This document shows, piece after piece, positions 1-8,143 of a DNA stretch of 64,000 nucleotides. The notes beneath the pieces were generated by a model that did not search any database, was not told the DNA's origin, and saw only the letters and a list, made by a program, of their open reading frames with translations. This DNA comes from Rhodocyclales bacterium (GTDB taxonomy: Bacteria > Pseudomonadota > Gammaproteobacteria > Burkholderiales > Rhodocyclaceae): the NCBI GenBank assembly GCA_016177805.1, contig JACOUN010000097.1:1-64000 (forward strand). Direction: 5' to 3'. The translations under genes were made by a program, and so were the position numbers. The number at the start of each line of letters is the position of its first letter. Position 1 is the first letter of the stretch.

Positions 1-165
1 GCCTGCGCGGCCCTGCAAGCAGCGGTGCGCGAGGCGTTCGCCCGTGGCGCGAGCGCGGTGGTGGCGCCGCTGGTGCCGGACGATCTGCCGCGCTGGCGCC
101 CGGTACTGGTGTGCGACGACCCGGCCGCCGGCTACGCGCGCTGGCGGGCGGGCAATACAGGTTGA
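1..165 (+). CDS. C-terminal end of an unrecognised protein (partial)
   Basis: The frame is open from the first base of the window to a TGA at 163-165, giving the last 54 residues of a protein whose start lies outside. The tail is rich in Ala, Arg and Val and contains paired aspartates and tryptophans (around DDLPRW and CDDPAAGY). The codon use, with G/C third positions, matches neighbouring genes, so it looks like real coding sequence. I do not recognise the family from this fragment and assign no function. Confidence 0.5.
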   Translation, partial: ACAALQAAVREAFARGASAVVAPLVPDDLPRWRPVLVCDDPAAGYARWRAGNTG

Positions 166-227
166 ACCTACGCGCGACTGACATGCCCAATAAGACGGCT
201 GTGCTGTGGTACTTCAGGAGGTGTGTG

Positions 228-1211
228 ATGATGAACCGGATATTGCGTACGAAACTGGCCATTGCGCTGGGGCTGGGCTTGCTCACCGGGGCTTCGGGAT
301 CATGGGCGGGCTGGATGGATGAGCGCGAAGCTCTCGATCAACGGCAGATGCAGGGCATGTTCAGGGTTCATTACACGCTGAGCGGCCAGAACGCGCTCAG
401 TGTGAAGTCGGGCGGCAAGAAGAAGTTCACGGGCGGCGCCAGCGAGCTGGCGGCGCAGATCGCTGCGGAAATGCACAACGTGGACCAGTTCTATTCGCAG
501 ACCCTGGGGCTCGGGCCGATCAATCACCTGCGCCGCTACGCACCCCTGAATCTGACCTATGTCGACGTGCACCTGCTCCGCATGGAAGACAAGACCGCTT
601 CCACCGGCGATGCGGTGGTGACCTACAACTATCTCAAGTTCAGGGACGTGGCGCCGGCCCTGACCATCAGCCTCTCGACCGACTGGCGTCCGCCGGGTGA
701 AACGCCCGAGCACGAGGTATTCCACACCTATCAGTACGCCTATACCTTCTTCAAGAACGCGTGGTTCCTCGAAGGCATGGCGCGCAGCCTGGAAGGCGTG
801 TTCGATGATCGCACCTACCAGACCGAAACGCTGCCCGCGAATCAGGCCGAGCTAGATGAACTGCTGGGCCGCACCTACAGCGCCTCGCGCTTCTGGAGCC
901 GCCTGATGGCGCTGTGCGATCCGGGCTGCCGCAAGAGCTGGGACGGCGCGTACTTCACCAGCGAAGGGCCGATGTGCGGCGGCGGATTGGTCAAGTCGGT
1001 GCTGGAGCAATTCCAGGCCCTCGATCCGCTCGCCGCAGCCGAGCGCGGTCTGCCCGCCACCGACTGGCCCGAGGCCGAACAGTGGTCGTCCAAGAACACG
1101 CCATGGATGCTGCGCGGGCTGGGGCGGGCGATCGACCAGCAATGCCCGGTGGCGGCCAACCCGGAACTCGGGCGGTTCAGGGCGGTGCTGACGAACGCGG
1201 TCGGTAACTGA
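228..1211 (+). CDS. Secreted protein with gluzincin-like HExxH zinc-peptidase motif
   Basis: 327 residues. The start at 228 is chosen because an AGGAGG-like Shine-Dalgarno lies 7 bases upstream and a clear signal peptide follows (basic start, hydrophobic residues 9-22, likely cleavage after SWA near residue 27). Residues 162-166 read HEVFH, a perfect HExxH. A WFLEGMA segment follows with Glu182, which fits the third zinc ligand of gluzincin peptidases, where a downstream Glu-Gly-x-Ala element is common. This suggests an exported, possibly periplasmic, metallopeptidase. The substrate is unknown, and the rest of the protein is not recognised. An inactive homologue or a non-proteolytic zinc protein is also possible. 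The next gene starts 8 bases downstream, so the two may be co-transcribed. Confidence 0.6.
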   Translation: MMNRILRTKLAIALGLGLLTGASGSWAGWMDEREALDQRQMQGMFRVHYTLSGQNALSVKSGGKKKFTGGASELAAQIAAEMHNVDQFYSQTLGLGPINHLRRYAPLNLTYVDVHLLRMEDKTASTGDAVVTYNYLKFRDVAPALTISLSTDWRPPGETPEHEVFHTYQYAYTFFKNAWFLEGMARSLEGVFDDRTYQTETLPANQAELDELLGRTYSASRFWSRLMALCDPGCRKSWDGAYFTSEGPMCGGGLVKSVLEQFQALDPLAAAERGLPATDWPEAEQWSSKNTPWMLRGLGRAIDQQCPVAANPELGRFRAVLTNAVGN

Positions 1212-1219
1212 CCCGACAC

Positions 1220-1945
1220 ATGGATGAACTGAGCCGCATCGTCCTGTACACCCTGTTCGCCGGGGCCTGCATTCCGCTGGGCGGGCTGCTTGCCTGCCAT
1301 GAACGTATCCACCCGGCGTGGCTGGAGACCGAGTTCCGCCATTTCATCATCGCCTTCGGCGGCGGCATCCTGGTGGCCGCCGTTGCGCTGGTGCTGGTGC
1401 CGGACGGCATGGCCTACGTGGACCATTCGATGTTGGGCGTGTTGGTCTTCGTGGGCGGGGGCGCGGTCTTTTTCGCGCTGGAGCGCTTCCTCGGTGCGCG
1501 CCGCCGGGAAAAGCCGCAGTTGATGGCGATGTTGCTGGACTACGTGCCGGAGTCGCTGGCCCTGGGCGGTGCGTTCGCGATTGACGCGCCGTCCGCGTCG
1601 CTGCTGGCGTTGTTCATCGGGCTGCAGAACCTCCCCGAAGGGTTCAACGCCTGTCGCGAACTGTGTGCGGCGCAAGGCGCGGGCCACCGCTGGCGCGTTC
1701 TGCGCTTCATGCTGCTGCTGGTCCCCATCGGACCGGTGGTCGCGGTGATGGGGTGGGCCTGGTTCGGCGGCGAGAGCTTCCTGCTCGGTTCCGTGATGCT
1801 GTTTGCGTCGGGTGGAATCCTCTATTTGATCTTCCAGGACATTGCGCCCCAGTCGCACATGCAGCGACATTGGGCACCCCCGCTGGGAGCGGTGCTCGGG
1901 TTCGGCGCCGGCTTGCTGGGCAAGATGCTGGTGGTCGGAGGGTGA
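1220..1945 (+). CDS. ZIP-family-like membrane protein with altered metal motifs
   Basis: 241 residues with about seven hydrophobic segments, the size and layout of ZIP metal transporters. Two segments align with the ZIP transport-site helices: DYVPESLALG (near residue 110) and LQNLPEGF (near residue 136). In classical ZIPs these are HxxPEG-like with His ligands. Here the first His is Asp and the second is Gln, while the Pro-Glu cores remain. The protein is therefore a ZIP relative whose substrate may differ from zinc or iron. It follows the peptidase-like gene after 8 bases, compatible with an operon. Confidence 0.7.
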   Translation: MDELSRIVLYTLFAGACIPLGGLLACHERIHPAWLETEFRHFIIAFGGGILVAAVALVLVPDGMAYVDHSMLGVLVFVGGGAVFFALERFLGARRREKPQLMAMLLDYVPESLALGGAFAIDAPSASLLALFIGLQNLPEGFNACRELCAAQGAGHRWRVLRFMLLLVPIGPVVAVMGWAWFGGESFLLGSVMLFASGGILYLIFQDIAPQSHMQRHWAPPLGAVLGFGAGLLGKMLVVGG

Positions 1946-2029
1946 TACGATGTCCGGTCGTGCCGATGCTGAACCGGTATCCATGAGTCAGTCAGTCGAA
2001 CGTTTTCCCGTCGGGGCAGGAGTGAGGTC

Positions 2030-2725
2030 GTGACACTTTCTTTGCATATTGGCAACAAGAACTACTCGTCCTGGTCGATGCGGCCGTGGGTATTGCTGCG
2101 TCAGGCCGGTATCGAATTCCATGAGCACCTGGTCCGCTTCGACTCGTTCGAGCCGGATTCGCACTTCAAGAAAACCATCACCGCCATCAACCCGACGGGC
2201 AAGGTGCCGCTGCTGACCGATGACTTCATGGGCGGGCTGGTGATCTGGGATACGTTGGCGATCTGCGAATACCTGGCGGAAAAATACCCCGAGAAACATC
2301 TATGGCCGGCCGATGCCGCCGCGCGCGCGCGGGCGCGCAGCATCTGCGCCGAGATGCACGCCGGGTTCGGCGCGCTGCGCCAGCATTTTCCGATGAATAT
2401 CGAGGCGAATCTGCCGGAAATCGGCCAACTGGTACTGCGTGATCACGCCGATGTCCGGCGCGACGTGGCGCGCATCGTGGACATGTGGACCGCGCTGCTG
2501 AAGCGCTCCGGCGGGCCGATGCTGTTCGGCCAGTTCAGCATCGCGGACGCCTTCTACGCGCCCCTGTGCATGCGCCTGACCACCTACGGCGTGCCCGTGC
2601 CCCCCGACATCGCCGCTTATGTGCAACGTGTGCGGGAGTTGCCCGGTGTCGCGGCGTGGATCACCGACGCGCTGGCCGAGCACGACTTTCTGCCGTTCGA
2701 GGAGCCGTACCGGCTGCATCGTTGA
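2030..2725 (+). CDS. Glutathione S-transferase family protein
   Basis: 231 residues from a GTG start. The N-terminal thioredoxin-fold half contains a YSSWSMRPW segment, where a Ser could activate glutathione, and the NPTGKVPLL loop whose cis-proline contacts the tripeptide. An all-helical C-terminal half follows (about residues 90-225). Members conjugate glutathione to electrophiles or reduce small disulfides in the cytoplasm; the substrate cannot be read from sequence. It stands alone, followed by a palindromic repeat cluster. Confidence 0.88.
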   Translation: MTLSLHIGNKNYSSWSMRPWVLLRQAGIEFHEHLVRFDSFEPDSHFKKTITAINPTGKVPLLTDDFMGGLVIWDTLAICEYLAEKYPEKHLWPADAAARARARSICAEMHAGFGALRQHFPMNIEANLPEIGQLVLRDHADVRRDVARIVDMWTALLKRSGGPMLFGQFSIADAFYAPLCMRLTTYGVPVPPDIAAYVQRVRELPGVAAWITDALAEHDFLPFEEPYRLHR

Positions 2726-2743
2726 GAGGTTTGCCCGGTGCCA

Positions 2744-2846
2744 CGTAGAGCGGCTTCAGCCGCGACCACTACGCCATTCGGGGCTGAAGCCCCTCCTACG
2801 AACCACCGGACCATGCTCATCGCAGGAGCGGCTTCAGCCGCGTCCG
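2744..2846. repeat. REP-like palindromic repeat cluster (three units)
   Basis: Three related units lie in one intergenic gap. Unit 1 is around GAGCGGCTTCAGCCGCGA (2748-2765). Unit 2, inverted with a GGGG core, is GGGGCTGAAGCCCCTCCTAC (2780-2799). Unit 3 is GGAGCGGCTTCAGCCGCG (2825-2842). Each can fold into a short hairpin around GGCTTCAGCC or GGGCTGAAGCCC. The arrangement of direct and inverted copies is typical of repetitive extragenic palindromes, often found between genes as transcript-stabilising hairpins. Confidence 0.75.
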
Positions 2847-2896
2847 TCCCGCCCGCGCGGGTGGTAGGTCCGGGGCGGCGTACAATACGGGCGATC

Positions 2897-5050
2897 ATGT
2901 CCAGCCCCGAACCCCTGTTTGCCCGCGCCCCCAGGTCGGCGCCGTCCGCCCCGTTTCTACCGATGTCGCGCCAGGAGATGGCCGCGCTCGGCTGGGACGT
3001 TTGCGACGTCATCCTCGTCACCGGCGATGCCTACATCGACCACCCCAGCTTCGGCATGGCGCTGGTCGGGCGGCTGCTCGAAGCCCAGGGCTTGCGCGTG
3101 GGCATCATCAGCCAGCCCGACTGGCACAGTGCCGACGCGTTCCGCGCGCTGGGGCGCCCGCGCCTGTTCTTCGGCATCACCGCCGGCAACATGGATTCGC
3201 TGGTCAACCGCTATACCTCGGATCGCAAGATCCGCTCCGACGATGCCTATACCCCCAACGCAGAGGCCGGCAAGCGGCCGGACCGCGCGGTAACGGTGTA
3301 TGCGCAGCGCGCGCGCGAGGCGTTCCCCGGCACCCCCGTCGTCATCGGCAGCATCGAAGCCAGCCTGCGCCGCATCGCGCACTACGACTACTGGTCGGAC
3401 AAGGTGCGCCGCTCGGTGTTGATGGACTCCAAGGCCGATCTGCTGATCTTCGGCAATGCCGAGCGGGCGCTGGTGGCGCTCGCGCACCGGCTGGCGGCGG
3501 GCGAGGGCATCGACAGCGTCCGTGACCTGCGCGGCACTGCGATGCTGGTCAAGCCGGACTGGCTGCCGGACGAGGGCTGGAGCCGTGTCGATTCGCTGAC
3601 GCTGGACCGCCCCGGTCCGCTAGCACCGCACCCCGACCCGTACGCGATGGAAGCACAACGCGGCAACACCGCCGCGCCCGATGGCGCGCGGCCGGTGCGC
3701 ATCGTGCCGCTGGCCGAACGCGTCGCCGACCGGCTTGCCCAGCGCGCCAGGAGCGTGATCGCGCTGCCCTCGTTTGAACAGGTGAGCGCCGACCCGGTGC
3801 TGTATGCCCACGCCTCGCGTGTGTTTCACCTCGAATCCAACCCTGGCAACGCGCGCGCGATGGTGCAGCCGCATGGGGTGGGGGCGGGGCGGCGCGACGT
3901 GTGGCTCAACCCGCCGCCGATCCCGCTGGCTACCGAGGAGATGGATTACGTTTTCGGCCTGAACTACGCGCGCCGGCCGCATCCGGCCTATGGCGACGCG
4001 CACATTCCGGCGTGGGAGATGATCCGCTTCTCGATCAACATCATGCGCGGCTGCTTCGGCGGCTGTACCTTCTGCTCCATCACCGAGCACGAAGGGCGCA
4101 TCATCCAGAGCCGCTCGGAAGCGTCGATCCTGCACGAGATCGAGGAGATCCGCGACAAGACCCCCGGCTTCAAGGGGCACATCACCGATCTCGGCGGCCC
4201 CACCGCCAACATGTACCGCATGGCGTGCAAGGACCCGAAGATCGAGGCCTCCTGTCGCCGCCTGTCGTGCGTGTATCCGGACATCTGCATCAACATGAAC
4301 ACCGACCACGCGCCGCTGATCTCGCTGTACCGCCACGCGCGCGAGATTCCCGGCATCAAGCGCATCACGATAGGCTCGGGACTGCGCTACGACCTCGCGG
4401 TGCGCTCGCCCGAGTACGTCAAGGAACTGGTCACCCACCACGTCAGCGGCCTGCTCAAGATCGCGCCCGAGCACACCGAGGAGAACACGCTCTCCAAGAT
4501 GATGAAGCCGGGCATCGCGACCTACGACCGCTTCCGCGAGATGTTCGAGAAGTTCTCCGCCCAGGCGGGCAAGAAGCAGCACCTGGTGCCGTACTTCATC
4601 GCCGCCCACCCCGGCACCACCGACGAGGACATGGTCAATCTGGCGCTGTGGCTGAAGAAGAACGACTTCCGTCTCGACCAGGTGCAGACCTTTCTGCCGA
4701 CCCCGATGGCGATCGCGACCACCATGTACCACAGCCGCAAGAACCCGCTGCGCAAGGTCACGGCCGACTCCGAAACCGTCGAGACCGCGCGCTCGGGCCG
4801 CATCCGCAAGTTCCACAAGGCGCTGCTGCGCTGGCACGACCCGGACAACTGGCCGCTGATCCGCGAAGGACTGGCGGCGATGGGGCGCCACGACCTGATC
4901 GGCAACCGCCCCGATCATCTGGTGCCGCGTCAGCAGCCGGTGGCGCGGCTCGCCTCGGCCACCGGCGCCAAGGGGTGCGGCTCCGGGGGGCGTGCGCCGT
5001 CGCCACCTCCGCACGACAAACGCAAATCCGTGCGGCGCGTTCGACCCTGA
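2897..5050 (+). CDS. YgiQ family radical SAM protein
   Basis: 717 residues, the usual family length. The start at 2897 is placed by homology; the frame is open further upstream but runs through the repeat cluster. The N-terminal half has the YgiQ domain ([21 protein letters not shown] at about residues 33-53). A radical SAM core follows with Cys386, Cys390 and Cys393 in the spacing CFGGCTFC, the 4Fe-4S ligands that cleave S-adenosylmethionine. A Lys/Arg/Pro-rich tail ends the protein. The reaction of YgiQ proteins is not established. A TACAAT at 2881-2886 could be the -10 box. Confidence 0.93.
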   Translation: MSSPEPLFARAPRSAPSAPFLPMSRQEMAALGWDVCDVILVTGDAYIDHPSFGMALVGRLLEAQGLRVGIISQPDWHSADAFRALGRPRLFFGITAGNMDSLVNRYTSDRKIRSDDAYTPNAEAGKRPDRAVTVYAQRAREAFPGTPVVIGSIEASLRRIAHYDYWSDKVRRSVLMDSKADLLIFGNAERALVALAHRLAAGEGIDSVRDLRGTAMLVKPDWLPDEGWSRVDSLTLDRPGPLAPHPDPYAMEAQRGNTAAPDGARPVRIVPLAERVADRLAQRARSVIALPSFEQVSADPVLYAHASRVFHLESNPGNARAMVQPHGVGAGRRDVWLNPPPIPLATEEMDYVFGLNYARRPHPAYGDAHIPAWEMIRFSINIMRGCFGGCTFCSITEHEGRIIQSRSEASILHEIEEIRDKTPGFKGHITDLGGPTANMYRMACKDPKIEASCRRLSCVYPDICINMNTDHAPLISLYRHAREIPGIKRITIGSGLRYDLAVRSPEYVKELVTHHVSGLLKIAPEHTEENTLSKMMKPGIATYDRFREMFEKFSAQAGKKQHLVPYFIAAHPGTTDEDMVNLALWLKKNDFRLDQVQTFLPTPMAIATTMYHSRKNPLRKVTADSETVETARSGRIRKFHKALLRWHDPDNWPLIREGLAAMGRHDLIGNRPDHLVPRQQPVARLASATGAKGCGSGGRAPSPPPHDKRKSVRRVRP

Positions 5051-5151
5051 CGGCGGCTCGCCCGGAGCGGTTCAGTTGAAGTTTGAGCGGTATTCGGGCC
5101 GGGCGACTGTGCTATACATATGCCTCGTCCCTCCGACTGGATTTTTGCACC

Positions 5152-5838
5152 ATGACCACACCCACTGAAACCGTCGTGTTCGGCACCGAAGACATCCTGC
5201 GCAGTCTGTGTGATTCGGTGACCAAGGTACTGACCGCCGCGAGTCACAGCCAGATCCGCTACTCCGGCATGGTGCAGCGCATCACCAAGACCTGCCTCAA
5301 GCCGGATATCGGTTGCTTCGTGCTGTTCGACGGCGGATTTTCCGGGCTGGTGGTGATCAATTTCTCCGCTACGGCCGCGATGGAACTCTACGAGAGCTAC
5401 ATGCTGAGCATGGGCATGTCGAAGGCGGAACTGGCCGGCTCGCACACCTCGGACGAGGTCGGCAATGTGATGGGGGAGCTGATGAACCAGATCGTCGGCG
5501 ACTTCACCAGCAAGGTGGCGCGCGAGTTGCAGACCCATATCACGCAGAACCAGCCCAAGATGCTGGCGCTCAACAAGCAGGTGATGCTGAGCGTGGATAC
5601 CAACCTGGACAAGCCCGAAGCGCGCCGCGTGACTTTCTACACCGGGCGCAACAACATCTTCTATCTGGAACTGGCGATGGACCGCACCGAATTCATCCGG
5701 TTGCACGATTTCGAGTGCCATGAATCGAGTCCGGATGACGTGTTCGAGCAGGCCAATGCAGCCTCGCAGTCCGCACCCGCTCGGCAACCGGCGGCGTCCA
5801 ACGACCACGACGACCTGCTCGACTCGCTCGGCATGTAG
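5152..5838 (+). CDS. DUF3334 family protein
   Basis: 228 residues, starting at the ATG that begins MTTPTETVVFG. The body resembles the DUF3334 family, whose fold recalls CheX/CheC-type chemotaxis phosphatase domains. A central DEVGNVMGELMNQIVGDF stretch (about residues 100-118) is reminiscent of the conserved E-x2-N helix of those phosphatases; this link is my inference. There is no signal peptide or membrane segment, so it should be cytoplasmic. The last 35 residues are low-complexity and end DDLLDSLGM. A small acidic protein follows 51 bases downstream and may be its partner. Confidence 0.75.
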   Translation: MTTPTETVVFGTEDILRSLCDSVTKVLTAASHSQIRYSGMVQRITKTCLKPDIGCFVLFDGGFSGLVVINFSATAAMELYESYMLSMGMSKAELAGSHTSDEVGNVMGELMNQIVGDFTSKVARELQTHITQNQPKMLALNKQVMLSVDTNLDKPEARRVTFYTGRNNIFYLELAMDRTEFIRLHDFECHESSPDDVFEQANAASQSAPARQPAASNDHDDLLDSLGM

Positions 5839-5889
5839 TGTCGTCACGCCAACGCAGCAGTTGCAACCCCCCACCGGATCAACCAGGTC

Positions 5890-6120
5890 ATGAGTATCCG
5901 CGACACAGACAAGATCATCTGGCGCAAGCCCAGCGGCGCGCCGCTCTCGTGCACCGAAAAGATCAAGGTGCTGGGTCAGAACCTCGAAGAACTGCAGCAG
6001 ATGATGCAGGACGCGATGGACGACGCAGTGCTGATGGGCGGCACCGCCGCGCAGGTGCGCGAGGTGATGCGCGGCCTGGTCGACGCGCTGGAGTCGAGCT
6101 ATCCGGAACTGGATGAGTAG
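5890..6120 (+). CDS. Small acidic conserved-looking protein downstream of DUF3334
   Basis: 76 residues, beginning MSIRDTDKIIWRKPSG. The middle is predicted helical (about residues 22-70), rich in Glu, Leu, Gln and Met, and includes an LEELQQMMQDAMDDAV run with heptad-like hydrophobic spacing, so a short coiled coil or helical hairpin is plausible. It has no export signal. It starts 51 bases after the DUF3334 gene on the same strand and is probably co-transcribed with it. I do not recognise a named family. Confidence 0.65.
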   Translation: MSIRDTDKIIWRKPSGAPLSCTEKIKVLGQNLEELQQMMQDAMDDAVLMGGTAAQVREVMRGLVDALESSYPELDE

Positions 6121-6300
6121 GCGTTGCGCCATGCTCGCTGCGTTGCGTCTCACGTCGACCCTGTCGCAACGCTGACAACCGCATGAAAACCATGTAACGC
6201 CGCCGTCACGCGGGTGTCGAAGTCACTCTCCTAACATTGCATCCAACGTCGCTTGAACATGAGCGTCGTGAGTTCGATGTTGATAAACAAGGAGAAACAG

Positions 6301-6573
6301 ATGTTCAAGAAATTCGCTGTTGCAGGTGTGACCTCGCTGATCGCCGTGTCGGCCTTTGCCATGAATCCCGCCGACCTGAAGGAAACCGTCGCGCTCAAGG
6401 ATGGCTCGACGGTGTACGTGTTCCTTGACGGCAAGATGGGTATGGAAAACCCCTATGGCCGCGCGGTTCCGATGCCCGAGGGGCAGGCGATGGTCACCGC
6501 GGATGGCAAGACGGTCCGCATGGTCGGAAACGAAGTGGCGCGCGTGTCGTCGCTGATCCAGATCGAGTCCTGA
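6301..6573 (+). CDS. copK: CopK-like periplasmic copper-binding protein
   Basis: 90 residues with an AAGGAG ribosome site 7 bases before the ATG. A signal peptide is cut after SAFA (residue 20). The mature part closely resembles CopK of Cupriavidus metallidurans: a KDGSTVYVF strand, the DGKMGMEN turn, then MPEG and a DGK-x4-M-x-GNE strand. The four methionines described as Cu(I) ligands in CopK (mature Met28, 38, 44, 54) correspond to precursor Met48, Met58, Met64 and Met74, all present. The His-containing C-terminal tail of CopK is missing. The protein should buffer periplasmic Cu(I). Unlike CopK in Cupriavidus it is not within a large cop cluster, although a DUF411 protein occurs at 13 kb. 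Confidence 0.85.
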   Translation: MFKKFAVAGVTSLIAVSAFAMNPADLKETVALKDGSTVYVFLDGKMGMENPYGRAVPMPEGQAMVTADGKTVRMVGNEVARVSSLIQIES

Positions 6574-6584
6574 CCCGCGAGGCC

Positions 6585-6626
6585 GCCGGGTGCCGCGCCA
6601 TCGGAGTGGATGGCGCGGCACCCGGC
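6585..6626. terminator. Long perfect hairpin between convergent genes
   Basis: Two 17-bp arms at 6585-6601 and 6610-6626 are perfectly complementary (GCCGGGTGCCGCGCCAT and its reverse complement), separated by an 8-base loop. The hairpin sits between the 3' ends of the CopK-like gene and the convergent GH5 gene. It lacks a clear T-run, so it may act as a bidirectional barrier or RNA-end stabiliser rather than a textbook intrinsic terminator. Confidence 0.7.
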
Positions 6627-6632
6627 AGTCGC

Positions 6633-7967
6633 TCAGCGCCCGTCGTTGAACGCGGCCGTCAGTATCCCTTCGATGCCGGGTCGTTTGTCGCAGCTCAGCT
6701 CGGTCATGAACAGTTCGCGTTTCTGCTGTTCGGTCAGGTCGGCGTAGTGCCGGGTGCCGTCCATGATGCCGTTGGCCAGCGCGGTGATGGCGGCGTTGAC
6801 TTCCGGGCGGCGCGTCCAGTAACCCCGGTGCACGCTGTGCCGGTACTGGTGATAGGTGTAGTGCAGGCCGCGCGCGTTCATCGCGTTCAGCACGTCGGTG
6901 GTCCACTCCAGCCCGCCGAATCCGTCGCGTTCCCCGCCCGCGCCGAACTCGCCGATGTAGATCGGTCTGCCCTGGAGTTGCGGCAGCGTCATGGCGTAGT
7001 CGAAGGCCGCCGCAATCGCGTTTCCGTCCCAGTACTTGCCGTTGTAGGCGCCGGGGTAGAGTTGGTCCGGAAGGTCGGGTTCCAGCGTGAAGTTGTGCGG
7101 TTCGTAGAAATGGAAGGTCACCGCGATGTTGTCGTCGTCGTAGTCACCGCCGATCTGGAAGGTGTCGCGGTGCCCCTGTGCAACCGCGAGGATGATGATG
7201 TGATCGGGGTCATGCGCCCGGATCGCGGCCATGGTGTCGACATAGTAGTCGTGCAACGCCTCGGCGCTGGGCGGCATGGGTTCGTTCATGACGTCGTAGC
7301 CCGCGACGTGAGGGTTGCCGGCGAAGCGCTGCGCCAGTACCCCCCAGACCTCGATCGAGTCGGCGCGCGCGCTGCTGGCCGGGTCCCACAGGTTGATGCC
7401 GCGTGACAGGTAGCGCTGTTGCGGTTCGTAGTTGTTTTCGCCCGCGCCGGCCATCACCAGGATGGTGTAGATGCCCTGTTCGCCGAAGCGGTTGATGGTG
7501 TTCTCCAGCAGGCGCAAGGCGGTTTCGCTGTACTGGGCGGGGCCGCGCTTGATCTCGTACAGGCGCGTCCACAGCCGTATCACGTTGGCACCGGTGCGCT
7601 TGATCTCCTGGATGTCGAAGTCGGTCCACGAATACCGCAGGATGTCCTCGGCCACCGGGTCGAACTGGTAGGAGTCCATGCCGCGATCCCACACCGCTTC
7701 CAGGTAGAGGTGGTCGGGAATCGGGTAGGCGCCCAGTCCCTGGAAGCCGCGCAGCTTGATCGGGGTGCCCACCGGGGTGATGATCTGGCTGCCGCTGACC
7801 GTCAGGGTGGTCCGCGTCACGGGCGGCGGCGGCGGTGGCGGGCCGCCCCCTCCGTCGCCATCATCGCCTCCACTGCCGCCTCCACCTCCTCCGCAGCCCG
7901 CGGCGCTGGCCAGCAGTGCGGTGAGAAATACCGCAGTTGCGATAAAGCGTTTCGATATGCAGGCCAT
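6633..7967 (-). CDS. Glycoside hydrolase family 5 (cellulase-type) lipoprotein
   Basis: 444 residues. The N-terminus is a lipoprotein-type signal with Cys25 following a hydrophobic run. Gly-rich (about 25-35) and Pro-rich (about 43-50) linkers follow. The catalytic part is a GH5-like TIM barrel. YDVMNEPMPP carries the Asn-Glu pair in which Glu is the acid/base, and IYIGEFGAGGERDG near the end carries the nucleophile Glu. Such enzymes cut beta-linked glucans or mannans by a retaining mechanism. The protein is probably anchored in the outer membrane or periplasm. The gene is monocistronic, convergent with the CopK-like gene. Confidence 0.85.
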   Translation of the reverse strand: MACISKRFIATAVFLTALLASAAGCGGGGGGSGGDDGDGGGGPPPPPPPVTRTTLTVSGSQIITPVGTPIKLRGFQGLGAYPIPDHLYLEAVWDRGMDSYQFDPVAEDILRYSWTDFDIQEIKRTGANVIRLWTRLYEIKRGPAQYSETALRLLENTINRFGEQGIYTILVMAGAGENNYEPQQRYLSRGINLWDPASSARADSIEVWGVLAQRFAGNPHVAGYDVMNEPMPPSAEALHDYYVDTMAAIRAHDPDHIIILAVAQGHRDTFQIGGDYDDDNIAVTFHFYEPHNFTLEPDLPDQLYPGAYNGKYWDGNAIAAAFDYAMTLPQLQGRPIYIGEFGAGGERDGFGGLEWTTDVLNAMNARGLHYTYHQYRHSVHRGYWTRRPEVNAAITALANGIMDGTRHYADLTEQQKRELFMTELSCDKRPGIEGILTAAFNDGR

Positions 7968-8095
7968 CGGTTCCTCCCGTGTTTGTCCCGTTGATCGTGG
8001 TGCGGGTCGTGAATGATCCCGGCATCAGTGTCAGGCGGGCCGTTCGTGGTGTTCAAGGCGCAAACCGGTCAATGGCGATATCCGCTGGTTGAGTT

Positions 8096-8143
8096 GCAAA
8101 CCATACACACTGAGTTGTGTTGGATGCCCCCAAGATGGTTTGC
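8096..8143. other. Inverted repeat abutting the response regulator stop codon
   Basis: GCAAACCAT at 8096-8104 and ATGGTTTGC at 8135-8143 are perfect 9-bp inverted repeats. An imperfect inner repeat (ACACA/TGTGT) lies between them. The second arm touches the stop codon of the minus-strand response regulator gene at 8144. It may be a weak terminator for that operon or a regulator site for the GH5 gene starting at 7967. Confidence 0.35.

Noticed and set aside
2738-2896. N-terminal extension of YgiQ through the repeat cluster
   Set aside because: The extra residues come from REP-like palindromes and have no YgiQ homology. The ATG at 2897 gives the normal length.
3620-5014. 464-codon open frame on the minus strand opposite ygiQ
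   Set aside because: It mirrors the ygiQ coding strand, is dominated by Arg/His/Val-Gly artefact composition, and has no ribosome site or known domain. Long antisense frames are expected in G+C-rich genes.
6121-6172. GCGTTGCG/CGCAACGC repeats as a terminator or operator
   Set aside because: The arms are short and of common composition, there is no T-run, and three copies could be chance in this base composition.
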